Assembly (NCBI GenBank): GCA_001632435.1 | Contig: KV423975.1 | Location: forward strand, 105,500-169,499 | Length of the DNA stretch: 64,000 nucleotides | Reading direction: 5' to 3' | Source: Calocera cornea HHB12733 | Lineage: Eukaryota > Basidiomycota > Dacrymycetes > Dacrymycetales > Dacrymycetaceae | Shown: in pieces, positions 1-13,016 of the stretch | Layout of the letters: each line of letters starts with the position of its first letter | Numbering within the stretch: position 1 is the stretch's first letter | Program-made: the position numbers and the translations under genes | The notes under the pieces: generated by a model | What the model saw: the letters and a program-made list of their open reading frames with translations, nothing else | Database searches by the model: none | Told to the model about the DNA's origin: nothing

Positions 1-560
1 GCACCGTAGGATGCACCTCGAGGATGTGAGGATGCAGTCGACCATAAGATAAGATGCAGGCGCGATCCGACCATCCTCGGCCTTCTTGAGCCCGTCGCAC
101 TCGACAGCGTGCAATAGCGGGGGGGCCATACAGTATGATGCAACTGGAGGATGTGAGGATGCAGTCGACCATGGGATAGGATGCAGGCGCGATTCGAACC
201 ATCCTCCGGCTGGTTGGGACCGTTGCACTCGACAGTGTTCAATATCGCAGGAGCAGCACCGTAGGATGCAACTGGAGGATGTGAGGATGCAGTCGACCAT
301 AAGATAGGATGCAAGCGCGATCCGACGATTCTCGGGCTGGTTGGACCCATCGCCCTCGATAGTGTGCAAGAGCAGGGGGAGCAGCACCGAAGGATGGACC
401 TCGAGAATGTGAGGATGCAGTCGACCGTATGATAGGACGCAGGCGCGCCGCCTGACGAGCCCTCTGGTGGTTGTCAGCCGGCCCACGCGACAGCGTGCAA
501 GACCTCACATGTGATTAGGACAAGATACAGTACATCTGAGACATGTCACAATGCAGTCGA
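1..560. repeat. 127-128 bp tandem repeat, about 4.5 copies
   Basis: The block AGGATGTGAGGATGCAGTCG recurs at 21, 148, 276 and (with one change) 404, giving unit lengths of 127, 128 and 128 bp. A decayed fifth copy lies near 539-562. Each unit also carries a GATGCAGGCGCGATCCGAC-like block and a CTCGACAGTGTGCAA-like block, so the whole unit repeats and not just a short motif. The array probably continues left of the window. Short reading frames inside it look like by-products of the repeat. I see no transposase, terminal inverted repeats or poly-A tail. Confidence 0.85.
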
Positions 561-705
561 CCAGAGCATTGCATGTAAACCGCCGTCGAGCGGGGAGTAA
601 ACAGTATTTCATGGATATGCTGAGCATAATTTATTTGTGTCTGTATAATACAATTACTCAAAGTCTATCCAGCTATCATTCGACTGTAGAGATCGGAGGT
701 TGGGC

Positions 706-3700
706 CTATGCCTGAATATTCCTGCTTTCTTTCTTCTTCTTGGCTTTCACATACTTCTGCATGTCCGCGGCGGTTTTCAGCCCTTGCTTGACAAGTTCTC
801 GGTTTTCGGCCCGTCGCAGCGAGTCTCGTCGAGACTTCGATAGCTTCGTTTCTGCAGGCAGTCCGAGTAGTCTAAGCTTCTCGTCCCAGAGCTGGTCAAC
901 TGTCTTGGGTTTTCGTTGTGGAGTTACTTCGGCCGAAAGGAAGCGGACTTGGACACCTTCTGTTGTTCGTGTGAGGGACGCGCCCTCAGCGAGGTCTTCT
1001 GGACACTCTCCTTCGTCATCGCTGTCTTCTGGTCGGTCTATTACCTTGTAGGTAACTGCAAAAGTATTAGACTGTTCAATCAGGTTGATTGGAGATGGTG
1101 CGTTCACGTACTATTTCTTCTCGTGCTGGTTCTCCAATGGCAGGGTCGGCCATCTCTTGTACATCCATCACACTTTACCCTGGTCTCCGTTTTCTCGCAA
1201 ACCTCATACGCCAAGCTTTCCCAACTGACTATGCTTTCTTCCTCGTTCAAGAAGGAGACCTCCCGATATTGACAATTCTGACATCGGAAGGGCCCATGGT
1301 ACCACTGGCTCTCATATTAGTGTTGTTGCTGTGGCAATACGTGTTTTGTTACTCACCAAGGTAGGTGTTACGTCAGGTTCGATTACTTTCAAGGCCCCGT
1401 TCTCGCGTAGGATCTTTGCAGTTAGTTCAGAGCGATTGATGGCCTTAGGGATGATCCGCTCCCCGATATTGTAGCCATCGCTCTCGGTATACTTCTGCAA
1501 GACACGGTCTGAACGCGTCCGAGGCAAGGAAATGAAGGTTGGTTCGTTGAAATTTCCATTCCGATAGTATGCATGACGCTTGCTTCTGTGCGTTTCCACC
1601 GGAATGTAGTAGTTCTCCATGTTCACAGGAAGAGCTTTCGCCTTTCTTTTGGGTGCAGGAGGGCGGTTGGCTTTTCCCACTTTTAGCTCTCCCTCCAGCC
1701 CATCGTCTTTGTCACCATACGAGATTATCGGTGCATATCGTCCCAAGATGGCTGCTGTCGGTTGGGTAGTCGGAGAGCTCATACAAACTGCGCCTTGGTC
1801 CTGTTGTATACTCCTTTCCTCGGCGGTAAGAGAGGGATCTGTACTTGTGCGTTTCCCCCTCTTCCGGATACTCCCTATATCTTCATCCCCAAGATCAGGA
1901 GAGTTGTTCATACTGGTGGATGATAGTCGTTTTCGCTTCTCCCCGACCCTCAGGTTCTGTTGTGCGGATAACCCGGATCCTGCTTCATGCCTCTCATAGT
2001 GTCGAGTCGTTGCCGTTCGTAGGGTATCAACACTGCACAAACCCGTTTGGGTCCCTTGCACATGTTCGGGAGACGGCGAAACGCTGAGACTATGATGTCT
2101 CGCAAGGTCCATGTCCGAGGAGTTGTTAGATCTTGGTTGGTCGACAAAGGAGGTTGCAAGCCATGAATTAGCAGGAGGCTCGACTCCAGATTGGCTTCCA
2201 TGTACACCGCTGATGGCATTGTCGTTGTCATCGACGATTATATCGTTGCTTTCGGATAGAAGTGGACTCCCATACCAGCCAGTGTCTTGCATCTGTGTGT
2301 TAGGCTCGTTGACTGGTAGACGACTCCGAGGCGATGGGACAGTCAATTGTTGAACACTTTCAACATCGCGCTCTTGTTGCTTGTCTGTGGTTGATCCTAC
2401 AAGCTCGCGTCTGTCCTCGCTGTAATGAGCCATGCCTCCCAGGTATGCATTGTCAAAATGATGCCTGAGCTGATCATCATCCCTCAAATCGTCGTCTTCT
2501 CGAAGGTCCATCCCTCCATGATCTTGGTTGAGCTCTGTGAAGCCCATAGCCTCGTCATACTCCATATATCCCTGGGAGTAAGGATCCCAACCGGATAGGT
2601 CGCCAGACTCATCCATGGTTTCATCATATGGAGTGAGTGCTTCAGAATACTCGTCCCAGAGGATGGGTTCTGGTTCATCTGATGTATTTCTGTCTTGGCT
2701 TTCCTCTTCTAGCATGCGACCCTCCGTTGTCGAGTTGATACCAGTCTCTCGAATGGGCGAGCGAGGCAGTGATAAGTTGGTGCCTTTGCTTGATTGTGTT
2801 TGTCCTGCCATGCCTCGTTGTTGTGTTCCAGTTATGCCGATGAGAGCAGCTGAAGTGAAATCGGGAGGTGTGCCTCCCCTCCCGATAGGAGACTCTCCGG
2901 GAACCCCTTGTGTAGCCATTGATTCTTCACCTTCCATGCCCTCTTCCTCCAGGGCATCCTGGGAGTTATTGCCAGATGGCATGATTCCAGCCCGTGACGA
3001 AGGTGAAACCCTGCCAGAGGTGCCCTGATTGACTGGCGGGGAACGACACGGCGAATCCGAGGGTTTGTCGGATACATTGGTTGAGAGCTCCATTGCAGTT
3101 GAAGTATGCGTCGTTGATTGATCGCGTTGTAAGCCTTGGACAGGGCGAGGGCCTTTTTTAACCCTTCGATATTCGTTGTACCGTGTATCCAATGCCCCAT
3201 CATGGGTTTTGGCGTCCTCTGCAAAATGGACCGGTCCCTTCACTCTTTCGTGAGCTGTCTTATGTTCAGGAGCGACATCTTGTGTTGGAGGGTCGCGTCG
3301 AGGATCAGCAACCGATGTCTGCTCCCCTTCGCGGGCCCGCATTCGAGCTTGACGAACATAGTGTCGTGATTGGTCCACGTGATCTCCTTCCGCCGATGGG
3401 AAAGTGTGTAAGTGATCTCGTCTGATATAAGAAGGGATATTTGCGCTATCCGGAAGCGAATCTTCCAATATCGTGTTCCCTTGTGCTATCAAGTCGATTG
3501 CTGTATCGATATATCCCATTGCGAGTTCATGGAATGCGGGGCTCAAATAACTGATTGCGTCCTCACTGTGCACTGCGTATAGCAAGCTCTGGTACAATAA
3601 GTCATGATAGATCTCACAATGAAGGGTTACTCACTATGACGTCGCATACAGCCTGTATGCACAATGCCTCACAGCCATATTCCGCATTCCCAACATGAAG

Positions 3701-5257
3701 AAATTTCGCAGTCCATAGCTCTTTTTGGAAAGCTTCTGAGCCAAGTGGTTCAACAGTCTCAAGACGGGGGCAATGAGCCAGATGTGCAGCAGACAGTTCC
3801 TCGATCGGCAAGAAGTTCAAGGGTAATGGAAGGGCGAACACGTCCTCGTCCTCGGAGTCGTCTACATCAGCTGATCCGTCCCTCTCATGCGAGGGAAGTA
3901 GTTTGTTGATCTGTTTGAGTAAGATCATTAAACTCATGGTCATGGTCTCGCTCATCGTGACACGATTGATGTGACATTGCAAGGCATATGATATCTGTGC
4001 ACTATAGTTACTTCAGAACGCAATAGGTGCAGCATACGGACTTACCCATGGATCAAGGACATGGCTTACATATATGTCCACTGCAGCGAGGTTAGGTCTT
4101 TTCTGCCAACATACTTCCGGAATGATGGCAGCGACCAGCTCGTCCCCAAACATACTGTCGATGCACTCTCGTAGATATGCCTCGCGTTTCCCGTTGGATG
4201 ATTGCCACCATGCAGCCTTGGTCACAATCGGTCGGGTCCTCGTCGGAGCTTGTGACCATAGCAACGGTGCTTTGCCTAGCACGTAACGTGCTATCGAAGA
4301 GGGCAAGAAAGGCTTTCCGAGTATTGTTTCACTCCTAGAGACGTCGAACATCCAGAGCATGTTTCTCCCTTGAATAGCGTGCTCGAGCAAGAGGACTTGG
4401 AGCTCCCCTGGATAATCCCCTATTGATAAGGCCTTCCGGTTCTTCTCTGCGACTGCCTGTTGCCATCTGTTAGTAAGTTACATCAGCCCAAGCATATCAC
4501 TCACCCATATTCGCGCAGCTCGTTGCTGGAATAGAAGCTGATCGCTCTTCGACTCCTGGAGTCTTGGCACTTCACCAATAACTCGGAATATGCGGGTGTA
4601 CTTTATGCAGAAACAGAAGCGTGCACGTTGTTCCCAGGTGATCAGAACTCGGTTCAAGGCTCCATCGGTTTTGTATAGAAGCTTCAAGCTGCCATCCGCA
4701 TCCAGTACATGATCCGGATAAGGACGCTCTGCAGTTTGAATGTCGCCGTAGCAGTTGTACAATCGGTAGAACTCGTTCGAAATCTGCTTCATGTTAAGGC
4801 ACCGATCGTCATCATATGGCATGTGCCATCCACGTAGAGTCCCCTGGTACCCTGCCTCTAGAATACGATGTACGATTTGACTTGAGACCGGCGGCAGTTC
4901 GTACGATAGACCCATATAGAAGTAATAACTTAGGATCGGGTTCTGCCTATAACATTAGCCACTATCTCCAAATTCGCATATAGCCAGCCTCACCACCACA
5001 GCCGAGTACCGGAAGATGTCTTCCGTCCAATCCTCCAAGCTACGCAGCGATATCAACTCCGGCAGGTTCATGATACCAATCATTAAGGTGAGGAGGTCAT
5101 CATCTATCGCTGAACTTTCAAGCACGACGTCCTGGACCTCTTCTTTGGTGCGTCCACGTAAGCCCAGGTCGAACTGTTTTCGAGCTCTGGACGATATCGC
5201 CTCATTTCCCGGCATAATGACATGGACGACGTTCGTAAATACGACGCGGTCGTACAA
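706..5257 (-). CDS. Unrecognised large multi-exon protein with Cys-rich exon
   Basis: At least six open blocks follow each other on the minus strand: 5257-4955, 4915-4478, 4390-4013, 3982-3614, 3597-about 1350, then a Cys-rich exon at about 1310-1112 and a last exon 1055-706. Plausible 45-60 bp introns separate them, for example donor GTGAGTAAC near 1350 and an intron at 1111-1056. The 5' blocks are globular. The 2.3 kb central block (up to 761 codons) is acidic, Ser/Pro-rich and probably disordered, with a basic KRKR stretch. The short exon near 1200 encodes CQNC, a lone Cys, CDGC and a final CHW, which resembles a zinc-binding cluster. The C-terminus is Lys-rich. I do not recognise the family. 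It is divergent from the gene starting at 5511. The first intron (around 4970-4930) and the start at 5257 are not secure, so this could be two genes. Confidence 0.5.
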
Positions 5258-5510
5258 TCACTTGCTAGACATATCGTTGTGAATAGGGTGCTTTGGGTCT
5301 CAATACATAAAGCGATGTGATGTGAGGGTTCCTGGGTCGCCGAGCACAACCAGGACGCGTTGTCATGCTCCCCCTCTACACCCTTGCCGCCTCGTCGGAA
5401 GCAAACCTGCCCAAGGCCCTATATATGGCGGCGGAAACCGAGCACCCGAGAGCCACACGCCCCTCTACTGTGACCCTATATCAGTCTCAGCGCTGAGTAA
5501 GACAACACTC

Positions 5511-7597
5511 ATGAGGCCAGCTCTCTCACGGAGTTTGCCCACCACACCGACTGTACTTAACCATGACCTGATTACGACGGACATCAGCTCAACCATCGCA
5601 TCTTTCCTACTACCAAACGTCTCGGATGCGTCTGACTACAGCAAGACTGAAACGCAGCCTCCTAGAAAGCGGAAGAGATCGGAAACACCTCCACAAGCTG
5701 TCACAGTTTCCCTCACGGCGGAGTCTGGCCAGTATCCCAGGATGAGTGTACCTCATGAGGACACCATCGTCGCTGTCCAGACGCATACCGACTGGATACT
5801 ACTACAAGGCCAAAACCGGATTTATACTATTCAAGGTGACGCCTCACCTCTGGACCTGGCCTATTGGCCACCAATTGCCTCCGGAACCGGACTCATCGGA
5901 AGCAGAACTCTCATCGCCGCTGCCGCTTTTCGCCGTTCTCGCCGGTACCTCGACGTCATTGTTACATACGGACCGGCTTCCGGTCCTAACATCGATGTCG
6001 CTATTTTACCCATCACGTACCATATCGTGTTTTCTCCCCGGCCAGCTTTGCAACACACCATACAACATTCTTCGGAACCTATCGCATGTAATGGTGTTTG
6101 GGTGGCGTTCCTGCAAAAACATGGTACTCGTCGTCTGCACCTTTATCGACTGCTCGATGGATATCAGGTCGATGTAAAGGTGGATGAACAGGTAACACTA
6201 CTGGATATCCTCTTCTGTCACATGCTGAACATATCGGTCAGGTTCCGACTATTGGATTCATTTTTGCTCCCACCTCTAGGAGTGCCATCACGTACTCGAG
6301 CAGAAGCGAGCTGTTGAATGTGTTCGACATGGGTTCCGTCCTACAGCCAGCTCGCCGCATCCAGCATCATGCCCACCAAGAATCGGCCCTGAATCCGAAG
6401 TTCGACATGCACCTTTCGTACATACCTTCCCAAGTAAAGGCCGTCGTCGAAGAACTACGGGACCCGCTCCTTCTAATGAGGCACAATCAGCACATCGAGA
6501 TCATCCAGATAACTCCTGGTCCCAGGAAAACACCGTCTCTCCCCTCCTGCCGCGCGGTAGTCCCGGTGGGGACGAACCATTACCTCGGCGATTTCTGTTG
6601 TCTACCCGGTATCAACAAGATCGCAATTCTTCTACACGACCGAACCGGCAAAGAGCCCACCCTCCTACAAGTCGGCACGATACCTGAAGTTTCGGTTAAG
6701 GTATCCAGTGATGATACGATCCAGCCATTGGTGCCAGAGATTGAAGACCTGGTGACAGTGTTACGCACCGATCCACAGGAGAGCAATATACTGCGTCATT
6801 GTAACATCCTTGTCCCTCTACCCACTCAGGACCCATCGCACTGCAAACTTCTGATCGGCCAACGCAAGTCCACGTTATGGTTCCATCTCAATTTTCCTCT
6901 ACCAATCATCAAGAGAAAAGAAGATGATGCCATTCGTGCCGAAGGCTCTCTCGTCCATCTACCACGTATCGGAGCCACACCGCTTTCCGAGCTAATCGTG
7001 TGTACTTTGCTCTACATACCATGGACTTCCCAACTAATTTGAACCCAGGATGAAATCCGGCGGAAACTGCGAACAGACTTCATCCTAGAGTACTCAATCA
7101 TGGACAACTTCAAACCGGAGCTTGATGGTGATGGTGAAGATGATGATTGGGATCTGGGCAGTGATCTTCATGGATATACCTCAGAGCTTTCGGCATGGCC
7201 CGGGGGGGCTCTGGTGGCTCTGAAAGTATGCTATGGTTTCACAGAACCCATCCAGCTCCTTGCCGCACGCAGTGAGGGCGAGTCCACATTCCTCTTTCGT
7301 GCCACAACCAATTCCACCTCTCGATATTTCGCCCTTCAAGTCAATTACGAGTACCGAACAGCATGTCACCGTTTTCGTCTGCGACGCAGCGATACCAGTC
7401 CTCAGGAGGCGTACGACAGGCTGCTCGAAGCACAACAACCCGAGCGTGATCCTTCACCACATCCCGATTGGTTCGATCAGTTACTTGCCATCGAGGACGA
7501 CCTCGAATTTCTGGAAAGAAGTACAGCCGAGGAGCTTCAGCCACGTCGAGACGCTATAATGCGTCGGTTATCGGGCATGTTTCCTCAAGCAACTTAG
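5511..7597 (+). CDS. Unrecognised three-exon protein
   Basis: Three exons join in frame: 5511-6191, 6242-6997 and 7049-7597. The introns are 6192-6241 (GTAACA...TCAG) and 6998-7048 (GTGTGT...CCCAG). The start MRPALSRSLP at 5511 was chosen because upstream codons in this frame look non-coding. The product is about 660 residues with no signal peptide or membrane segment. It has a basic RKRKRS cluster near residue 50 that could be a nuclear signal, an acidic patch in exon 3 (GDGEDDDWD), and many beta-strand-like segments such as DWILLQGQ and WVAFLQKHG. A beta-propeller is possible, but I cannot name one. It is transcribed away from the gene at 706-5257, with about 250 bp between the starts. Confidence 0.55.
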
Positions 7598-7708
7598 TGT
7601 CTCTTATCGCATTATGTGTACGTATGAACTGAGTCTCTAATACATTGCTTTCACATGCAGAAATGAAGTTGCGACCTAGCATTCCCGGCCTCTCGCAGAT
7701 CCACAGCC

Positions 7709-9173
7709 CTAGCGCAACTTCCCGGAGGTCGCCTTAACCGCCATGTCGTCTATGTGCGAGAGAGTAATGGGCTTCCAGCCAGACTTCTTGTTGCTGTATT
7801 CCAGCTCGAGGGTGATGTCTTGTTCCTTCGCCCATTCGACCAAGCCCGCTGCCCACAACTTGCACCGCCAACACGGATCCATCCATACTTCATGCCGCAC
7901 CATTGCTGAAGTTGTGGGCCCAATCCGCTGAACCATAGTGTTGTTGAGTTGCGTGAAGATCATGCTCCCTGACTTCTGCTCCATCCCCGTGCGTAGTCCA
8001 TTCACCAGCTCACCCAGGTTGTTCTTGCGGATGGTCACCATGCGAATGCTGATGCTTTGCAAGTCCGCACGCCTATTCGCATTGTTCAACACGCGACAGA
8101 TCCTAGAGCACGTTCAGTTATGTACTTCAGTTTCCAAATACGGCTTACCACAGAAAGATGATAGTCTCAGCACAATTGCCAGTCTCGATAACCTCCGTTA
8201 TGTGCTTGGTGACTCTCTCGTGCTCATTTTGAGCATTTTCCACCGTCCTCATACGCTGGACAATATGGGACGGCATTAGACTAGCCATTGTCGCTTTGTG
8301 TTTGCGCGACAACGCCCTCTTCTCCCCGCCGTACACCTCATATTGACCGGGCGTGTTCACCCCCGCTACCATCTCCTCGACCTGGGCCGAGGGTCGAGCG
8401 CCTTTGGACTGACTGCGACGGTTGCCGAAGCTGACGGCCGACCACACTACGGGCAACAAGTTCTCCGGGAACAGGAGACTGGAGAGCCAATACGCCACGA
8501 CCAGCTTAGCCTGGGCTTCTTCGTCTGTTGTTGCACGAAGTGCGCATCCCAGTACTTGCACTATGTACCTGATCAGCGATGATCTCAAAAGGATACAAGC
8601 ACCTGACCTAGCGCAGATATAGTCTCGCCTATCAGATACTTGTTTCCATCGATCTCTACCTCTACGGTCTCGATCACCCAGCCTGGTTCGCCGGGTATAT
8701 CTAGACCGCCAGGGCACTCCGACTTTTGAACTTTCCGATAGAGGTCCGGTTCTTTTCCTCTACCAACACCTTGTTAATACCAGTCCACCCGTAAGATACC
8801 CAACGGGCTTACGCGATCTTCTTGTCAAAGGCATCCTTCAACCAGATACGATGAGCATCAATGATGCCGGGTCTGTTGCGTGACGTCGGCATGTCGATCA
8901 CACTCTCGAATTTCGCTTTTATCTCCTAACAGACATCATTAATGATCTCTTATACCAGCCCAGGTTCGTCGGTCCAATACTCACTGAGGGTGTAGACAAC
9001 CTCAAAAACTCGTAGAACGCGTCGGTAAATTCTTGTGCCGCTGCCATATTGAGGACGTCTCCGACCTGCCAGCTGGTCAGCTCCCAAACCGGGCCGCGTC
9101 CGAGACCGCACCCTACCTGGTACGGTGGGTGGCGCGTGGCTTGTGGCGGAGTCTCACTGACCATCATCAGCAC
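7709..9173 (-). CDS. Unrecognised multi-exon protein, 5' end unresolved
   Basis: Minus-strand coding blocks run from about 9173 to a stop at 7709. The exon ending CAETIIFLW splices across about 8145-8105 to ICRVLNNANRRADL. Further upstream a block reads PGEPGWVIETVEVEIDGNKY (about 8710-8610) in a different frame from the next exon, which implies an intron near 8607-8560. A still earlier block contains WELTSWQVGDVLNMAAAQ (about 9090-9035). The middle exon has a hydrophobic stretch VVAYWLSSLLFPENLLPVV. The C-terminal exon is 127 codons. I do not recognise the protein. The true start may lie beyond 9173, where short exons could hide. Confidence 0.4.
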
Positions 9174-10551
9174 CCGACAAATTGCAAAATATTAGCTACA
9201 GGATACAAACACTCACAGCTATGACGTTCGCTTCCTCGATCACACAATTTCTGAGCCGATGTCAGGTACCTCCGAATCTCAAAGTTGTCCACTTACTCTA
9301 ATAGTGCACGATCCTGCGGCTGCTCATGCCAGAACAAAATATTGACCGCGCGTCCCTCTTCCACCCTATTGCACCGCCACCCATGATATCGGAATTGTCC
9401 GCGTGGCCCCTCGTGTGGCAAGTGCGGGACAGGCCGCTTGTTGAGCACCCCCTTACGAGTGCCATCCCTTCTTATAGCATCCCGTAAGTTATCGCGCTCG
9501 CCATCATCTTACCCGATCTGACAATCGACATCTTGATGACATACCGATACCATTCTCTGAGCTCATATGCGCCCCTCATGCTGATCCCTTGAGGGGACAA
9601 TCTCAGCCAAACTTCATCGTGCTGCATCCCATCTCACTGCGCACCTACGAAAAGTTGGGTGTAACCTTTCATGAACCTCTGAGATAATGGGAACTCCGTC
9701 CATACATTGCTTCCTTCCTGTACACTACTTGCAATATATAAGCAACATGTCGTACAAGTGGATCCTGTAGACGTACTGAACGATGCGCACGGCTCTCAAT
9801 CTATCGCAGTCAGGCGTCGACCCCTCATAGCAACCAACTCTGTCCTACTCGATCTCATCACAGTCCTCAGGCCTGTGACACTCGTCAAGCAATGACCATT
9901 ACATAAAAGCTACAAATACTCGCCTTCTGTTCATTGCCTCTGCTTCAACCAACTTGAGTGCCACCAGGCCTCCATCCAACTGAAACTGTTACGCTTTATC
10001 CTAGCTTCCATATCATCCTCAGAGCACAGTTCTTAGCGAAATAATTGGCCACAGGACGCTGTTGGAGGGGTTGCCGAGTCCTAGGATGCTCGTGGATGGA
10101 TTCATGCTAGACGAGCCACGTCCTGGGTTCCTCTGTCAGGGACCCTTTGCGCGTCCCACACGGATGCAATCGCCGCGAAATCCTGCCCAATTTTTCACGA
10201 TTCTCACAAACCCTCTCCTTCAAGGTTCAAGGAAGGAAAAACAAACAGACAGCGATTCGAAAGGAGTCGGTGCTTTCCTGGATTGCTGAACGATTGCTCA
10301 TAGGTCATGGACCCCAATCTATCATCGCTCAATATCATGGCTTACATCAGACACAAGGCAATCAGCCCGAACACGCCAGTCAGTTCTCTCCGAACCATGC
10401 CTACTCGTATAGACACTTGATATAATCATTGAGGCCACATTGCCATCATAGCCAGTGGTCGTACCGTAGCACACTGTCAGACATAGACATTTGAATATGA
10501 ACCAGCCCTCTCACCATCCCTGAGTAGCCCACAACAACCTCCACACCTCAC
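9174..10551. other. No clear gene
   Basis: I see only short frames without convincing splice partners. Unresolved 5' exons of the 7709-9173 gene may lie in the first few hundred bases. The last part is the 3' flank of the PIF1 gene. Confidence 0.4.
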
Positions 10552-12555
10552 TTATGCCCACCACGACGCTACCCACCGCATGACTCTCGGATCTGGACGC
10601 AGCTGGACCAAAACAGTCGGTACCATGCTACATTACGATCAGTATCACTTACCTTGAACAGATTTACTCCGACAACTTGGAGACCTGCTGCATATCGTGC
10701 TCGCGACAACGCGACATAGGCTTGGCCTACACCAATTTTTTTTAGTTACAGTACCGTATCATAGGAGCGACTACTTACCCCATTCAAACACTCCACTTAG
10801 GTCCAGCTTCACCCGGTCAAGTGTTTGACCCTGTGCTTTATGCACCGTTATGGCCCAGGCTAGTATCAGCGGAAGCTAATGCACAATCGTAAGATAAGAC
10901 TCCAGACCGAATTGTGCTCTTACCTGACGACGCTGACCTGACACACCCCACTGACCATCAAGATCGAACCTCATGGGTTCCACCAAGACTGTCTTGGTAC
11001 CCTCACCCGGTCTCCCTCGAAACTCGACTAGCGGCAGTCGAAGATCGTCATCGTCCAACTGAGTGCTTCGCCAAGGTCCACGTTCCAGTACATCCCAGAG
11101 CTGCTCCTCTGACCACTGCCCCTCCAATGACTCCCACTCATCCCTCGACAGAAACCCCAGCACTCTGCCTGTGCTCCCATTGACGAGACCACTGCCATCA
11201 TACCGGTTTCGTACCATCATCACCTCTGCGCCAACTTTGAGATCCAGCACTTTCGGCACTTGAAATGCGTCCAACTCGTTATCATAGCCCATGATGACAT
11301 CGATAGCCTTGTAAGTGAACAGTGGTCCGTCCAGTTGACCCAAGCGTGTCTGGTTCGCACGATCTACGTCTACCTTATGACAATATCTGGACAGATCGCG
11401 TTAGAATTGTTGCATAAACAAATAATGTGACACAACATCTCGGTAGGTTGTCGTCCATCTGGATAGTAAACTGGGCGCTTCAATGCCTCAAGCTTGTTCC
11501 AGGTTGCCTCTGACATTCTTCCATTCCGAATATCATCCAGAAGTATCTTGAATTCTACAAACATATAAGCTGAGGCTTCTTACTCCACCAGCCAGTGCGT
11601 ACCATCATCAAGCTGCCGAAACACATTATGCAAAATCATCGGCCGATCGAAGCATGGTTCCCACACACTGGCCTCGAAGGCAAATTTGACCGCATACCTG
11701 GCGTTTGGTACTGGAGGCAACTGATGGAAGTCCCCCGAGCATACTACCTGCATACAACAATCAACAGGCCTCCCAAGATATTCACAGGCTCAGGTATCTC
11801 ACTTGCAGTCCTCCGAACGGCCGAGCGATCCCTCTGACTTTGCACACCGCGCTTGACAGGCGATCTAGAAAGTACCCATCTAACATAGAAACTGCAAACC
11901 GATCAACGAATGCTCCCTTCCTTCACGAGCACATGGCACTCACCTTCGTCGATGATTAGGACTTGTAGATCAGTCCATCTACTCCGTACGGCAGGATTAC
12001 GGTCGATCCTCCACGCTAACTCCTCTGCACTTCCAAATCCGAGTCCGACGCCGGCAAATGCGTGTAGCGTAACACCTCCAATGTTGCGGGCGGCAATCCC
12101 GGTCGAGGCGGTGACAGCGAGGGCACTTGGATCATCCTCGTACCGACGCCGTAGGGATGATGTAATTCTTCTTAGAACCAGAGTCTTTCCAGTCCCTTCG
12201 TCTTGGTTAGCTTTGGATTCCATCCCAACCTAGTGGCAAACTCACCCGCCGAGCCGGTGAAAAAAACATTGCGTCCCTTTGCCACGGCCTCTACGATCGC
12301 TTCCTGCTCGTCGCTCAGCTCCACCTCGTCATCCTCTCTGCAGGCCCTCTCCCTTTGACACATCTCGACAGTATATGATCCGGGCCATACTGTTCCCAAC
12401 CTTGCTGGCTCAATCACCTTCGAAGCCCCTGCATCCCCGATCCATGTACCGCGTCCGCCCACGGGTCGAATTGCTTCATCAAGTATACGGTCGACGCGTC
12501 GTCTACGACTTGCTTGCAATGCTTCCTTCGCAGCACGTCCAACTTGGTTGAACAT
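10552..12555 (-). CDS. PIF1: ATP-dependent DNA helicase PIF1
   Basis: SF1B 5'-to-3' DNA helicase that unwinds G-quadruplexes and acts at telomeres and replication forks in nucleus and mitochondria. All family motifs are visible once introns are removed: an N-terminal [12 protein letters not shown]; Walker A GSAGTGKT, split by a 50 bp intron at 12245-12196; [12 protein letters not shown] followed by [11 protein letters not shown]; Walker B LIIDE; PFGGLQ joined by an intron to [37 protein letters not shown]; and AYVALSRAR. The end [10 protein letters not shown] then TAA at 10554-10552 matches the usual PIF1 tail. Read without splicing it looks broken; with splicing I find no lesion. The start at 12555 gives a short N-terminal region of about 80 residues before the helicase core. 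There is no Rep or large Helitron protein attached, so this is a stand-alone host-type helicase. Confidence 0.9.
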
Positions 12556-12632
12556 CAGTCCAGCCGTCGACGAGATGGTAGAGTTATAGTCATAGAATTA
12601 CGTGACGAGCAGTTCTTCATCATGGCGTTCCT

Positions 12633-13016
12633 CTACAGGCTTTCGAACACGAAGGACAGATAGGTCACAGTCAAAGCTCCCGGAGGCAAATCCGCCACCC
12701 AACAACCTTGGCAATCACACATCGACTCACCTAAGTACTGTGCATATCGTTCCTGGACCATCCCGTTCCTCCAGTAATACCTGTAAATGCACTCATGCCT
12801 GCTCGTGAGTTCTACTCCGGCATCATATGTGATGTCTAACCCAGAACAGCCCTCAAAGAAGACATTGCCGTACTCGCAAGCCCTTCGCACACAGTTAAGG
12901 TCATACATCATGGCAACCACCGAGTTCTCATCGGTGCTCGAGGATCGTTCACCACACCACCACCTTGGCCAGAACTGATTCACTTCGTGGACCATGTTGC
13001 AATATTCTACGTACAA
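12633..13016 (-). CDS. Short unrecognised ORF, doubtful
   Basis: A 127-codon minus-strand frame rich in Trp, Tyr and Cys. A good donor (GTGAGT, complement near 12732) followed by AG sites suggests a small intron that would keep the same C-terminus (FVFESL). It lies just upstream of the PIF1 start on the same strand and slightly overlaps a plus-strand gene model. I do not recognise it, and it could be a shadow. Confidence 0.25.
   Translation of the reverse strand: MYVEYCNMVHEVNQFWPRWWCGERSSSTDENSVVAMMYDLNCVRRACEYGNVFFEGCSGLDITYDAGVELTSRHECIYRYYWRNGMVQERYAQYLGESMCDCQGCWVADLPPGALTVTYLSFVFESL

Noticed and set aside
185..205. tRNA B-box-like sequence in the tandem repeat (GATTCGAACC, read on the other strand)
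   Set aside because: No acceptor stem, D arm or A box at the right distance; the other repeat copies do not conserve it.
10552..12555. PIF1 gene as a Helitron fragment or pseudogene
   Set aside because: No Rep domain or large Helitron protein surrounds it, and every helicase motif is intact after splicing, including Walker A.
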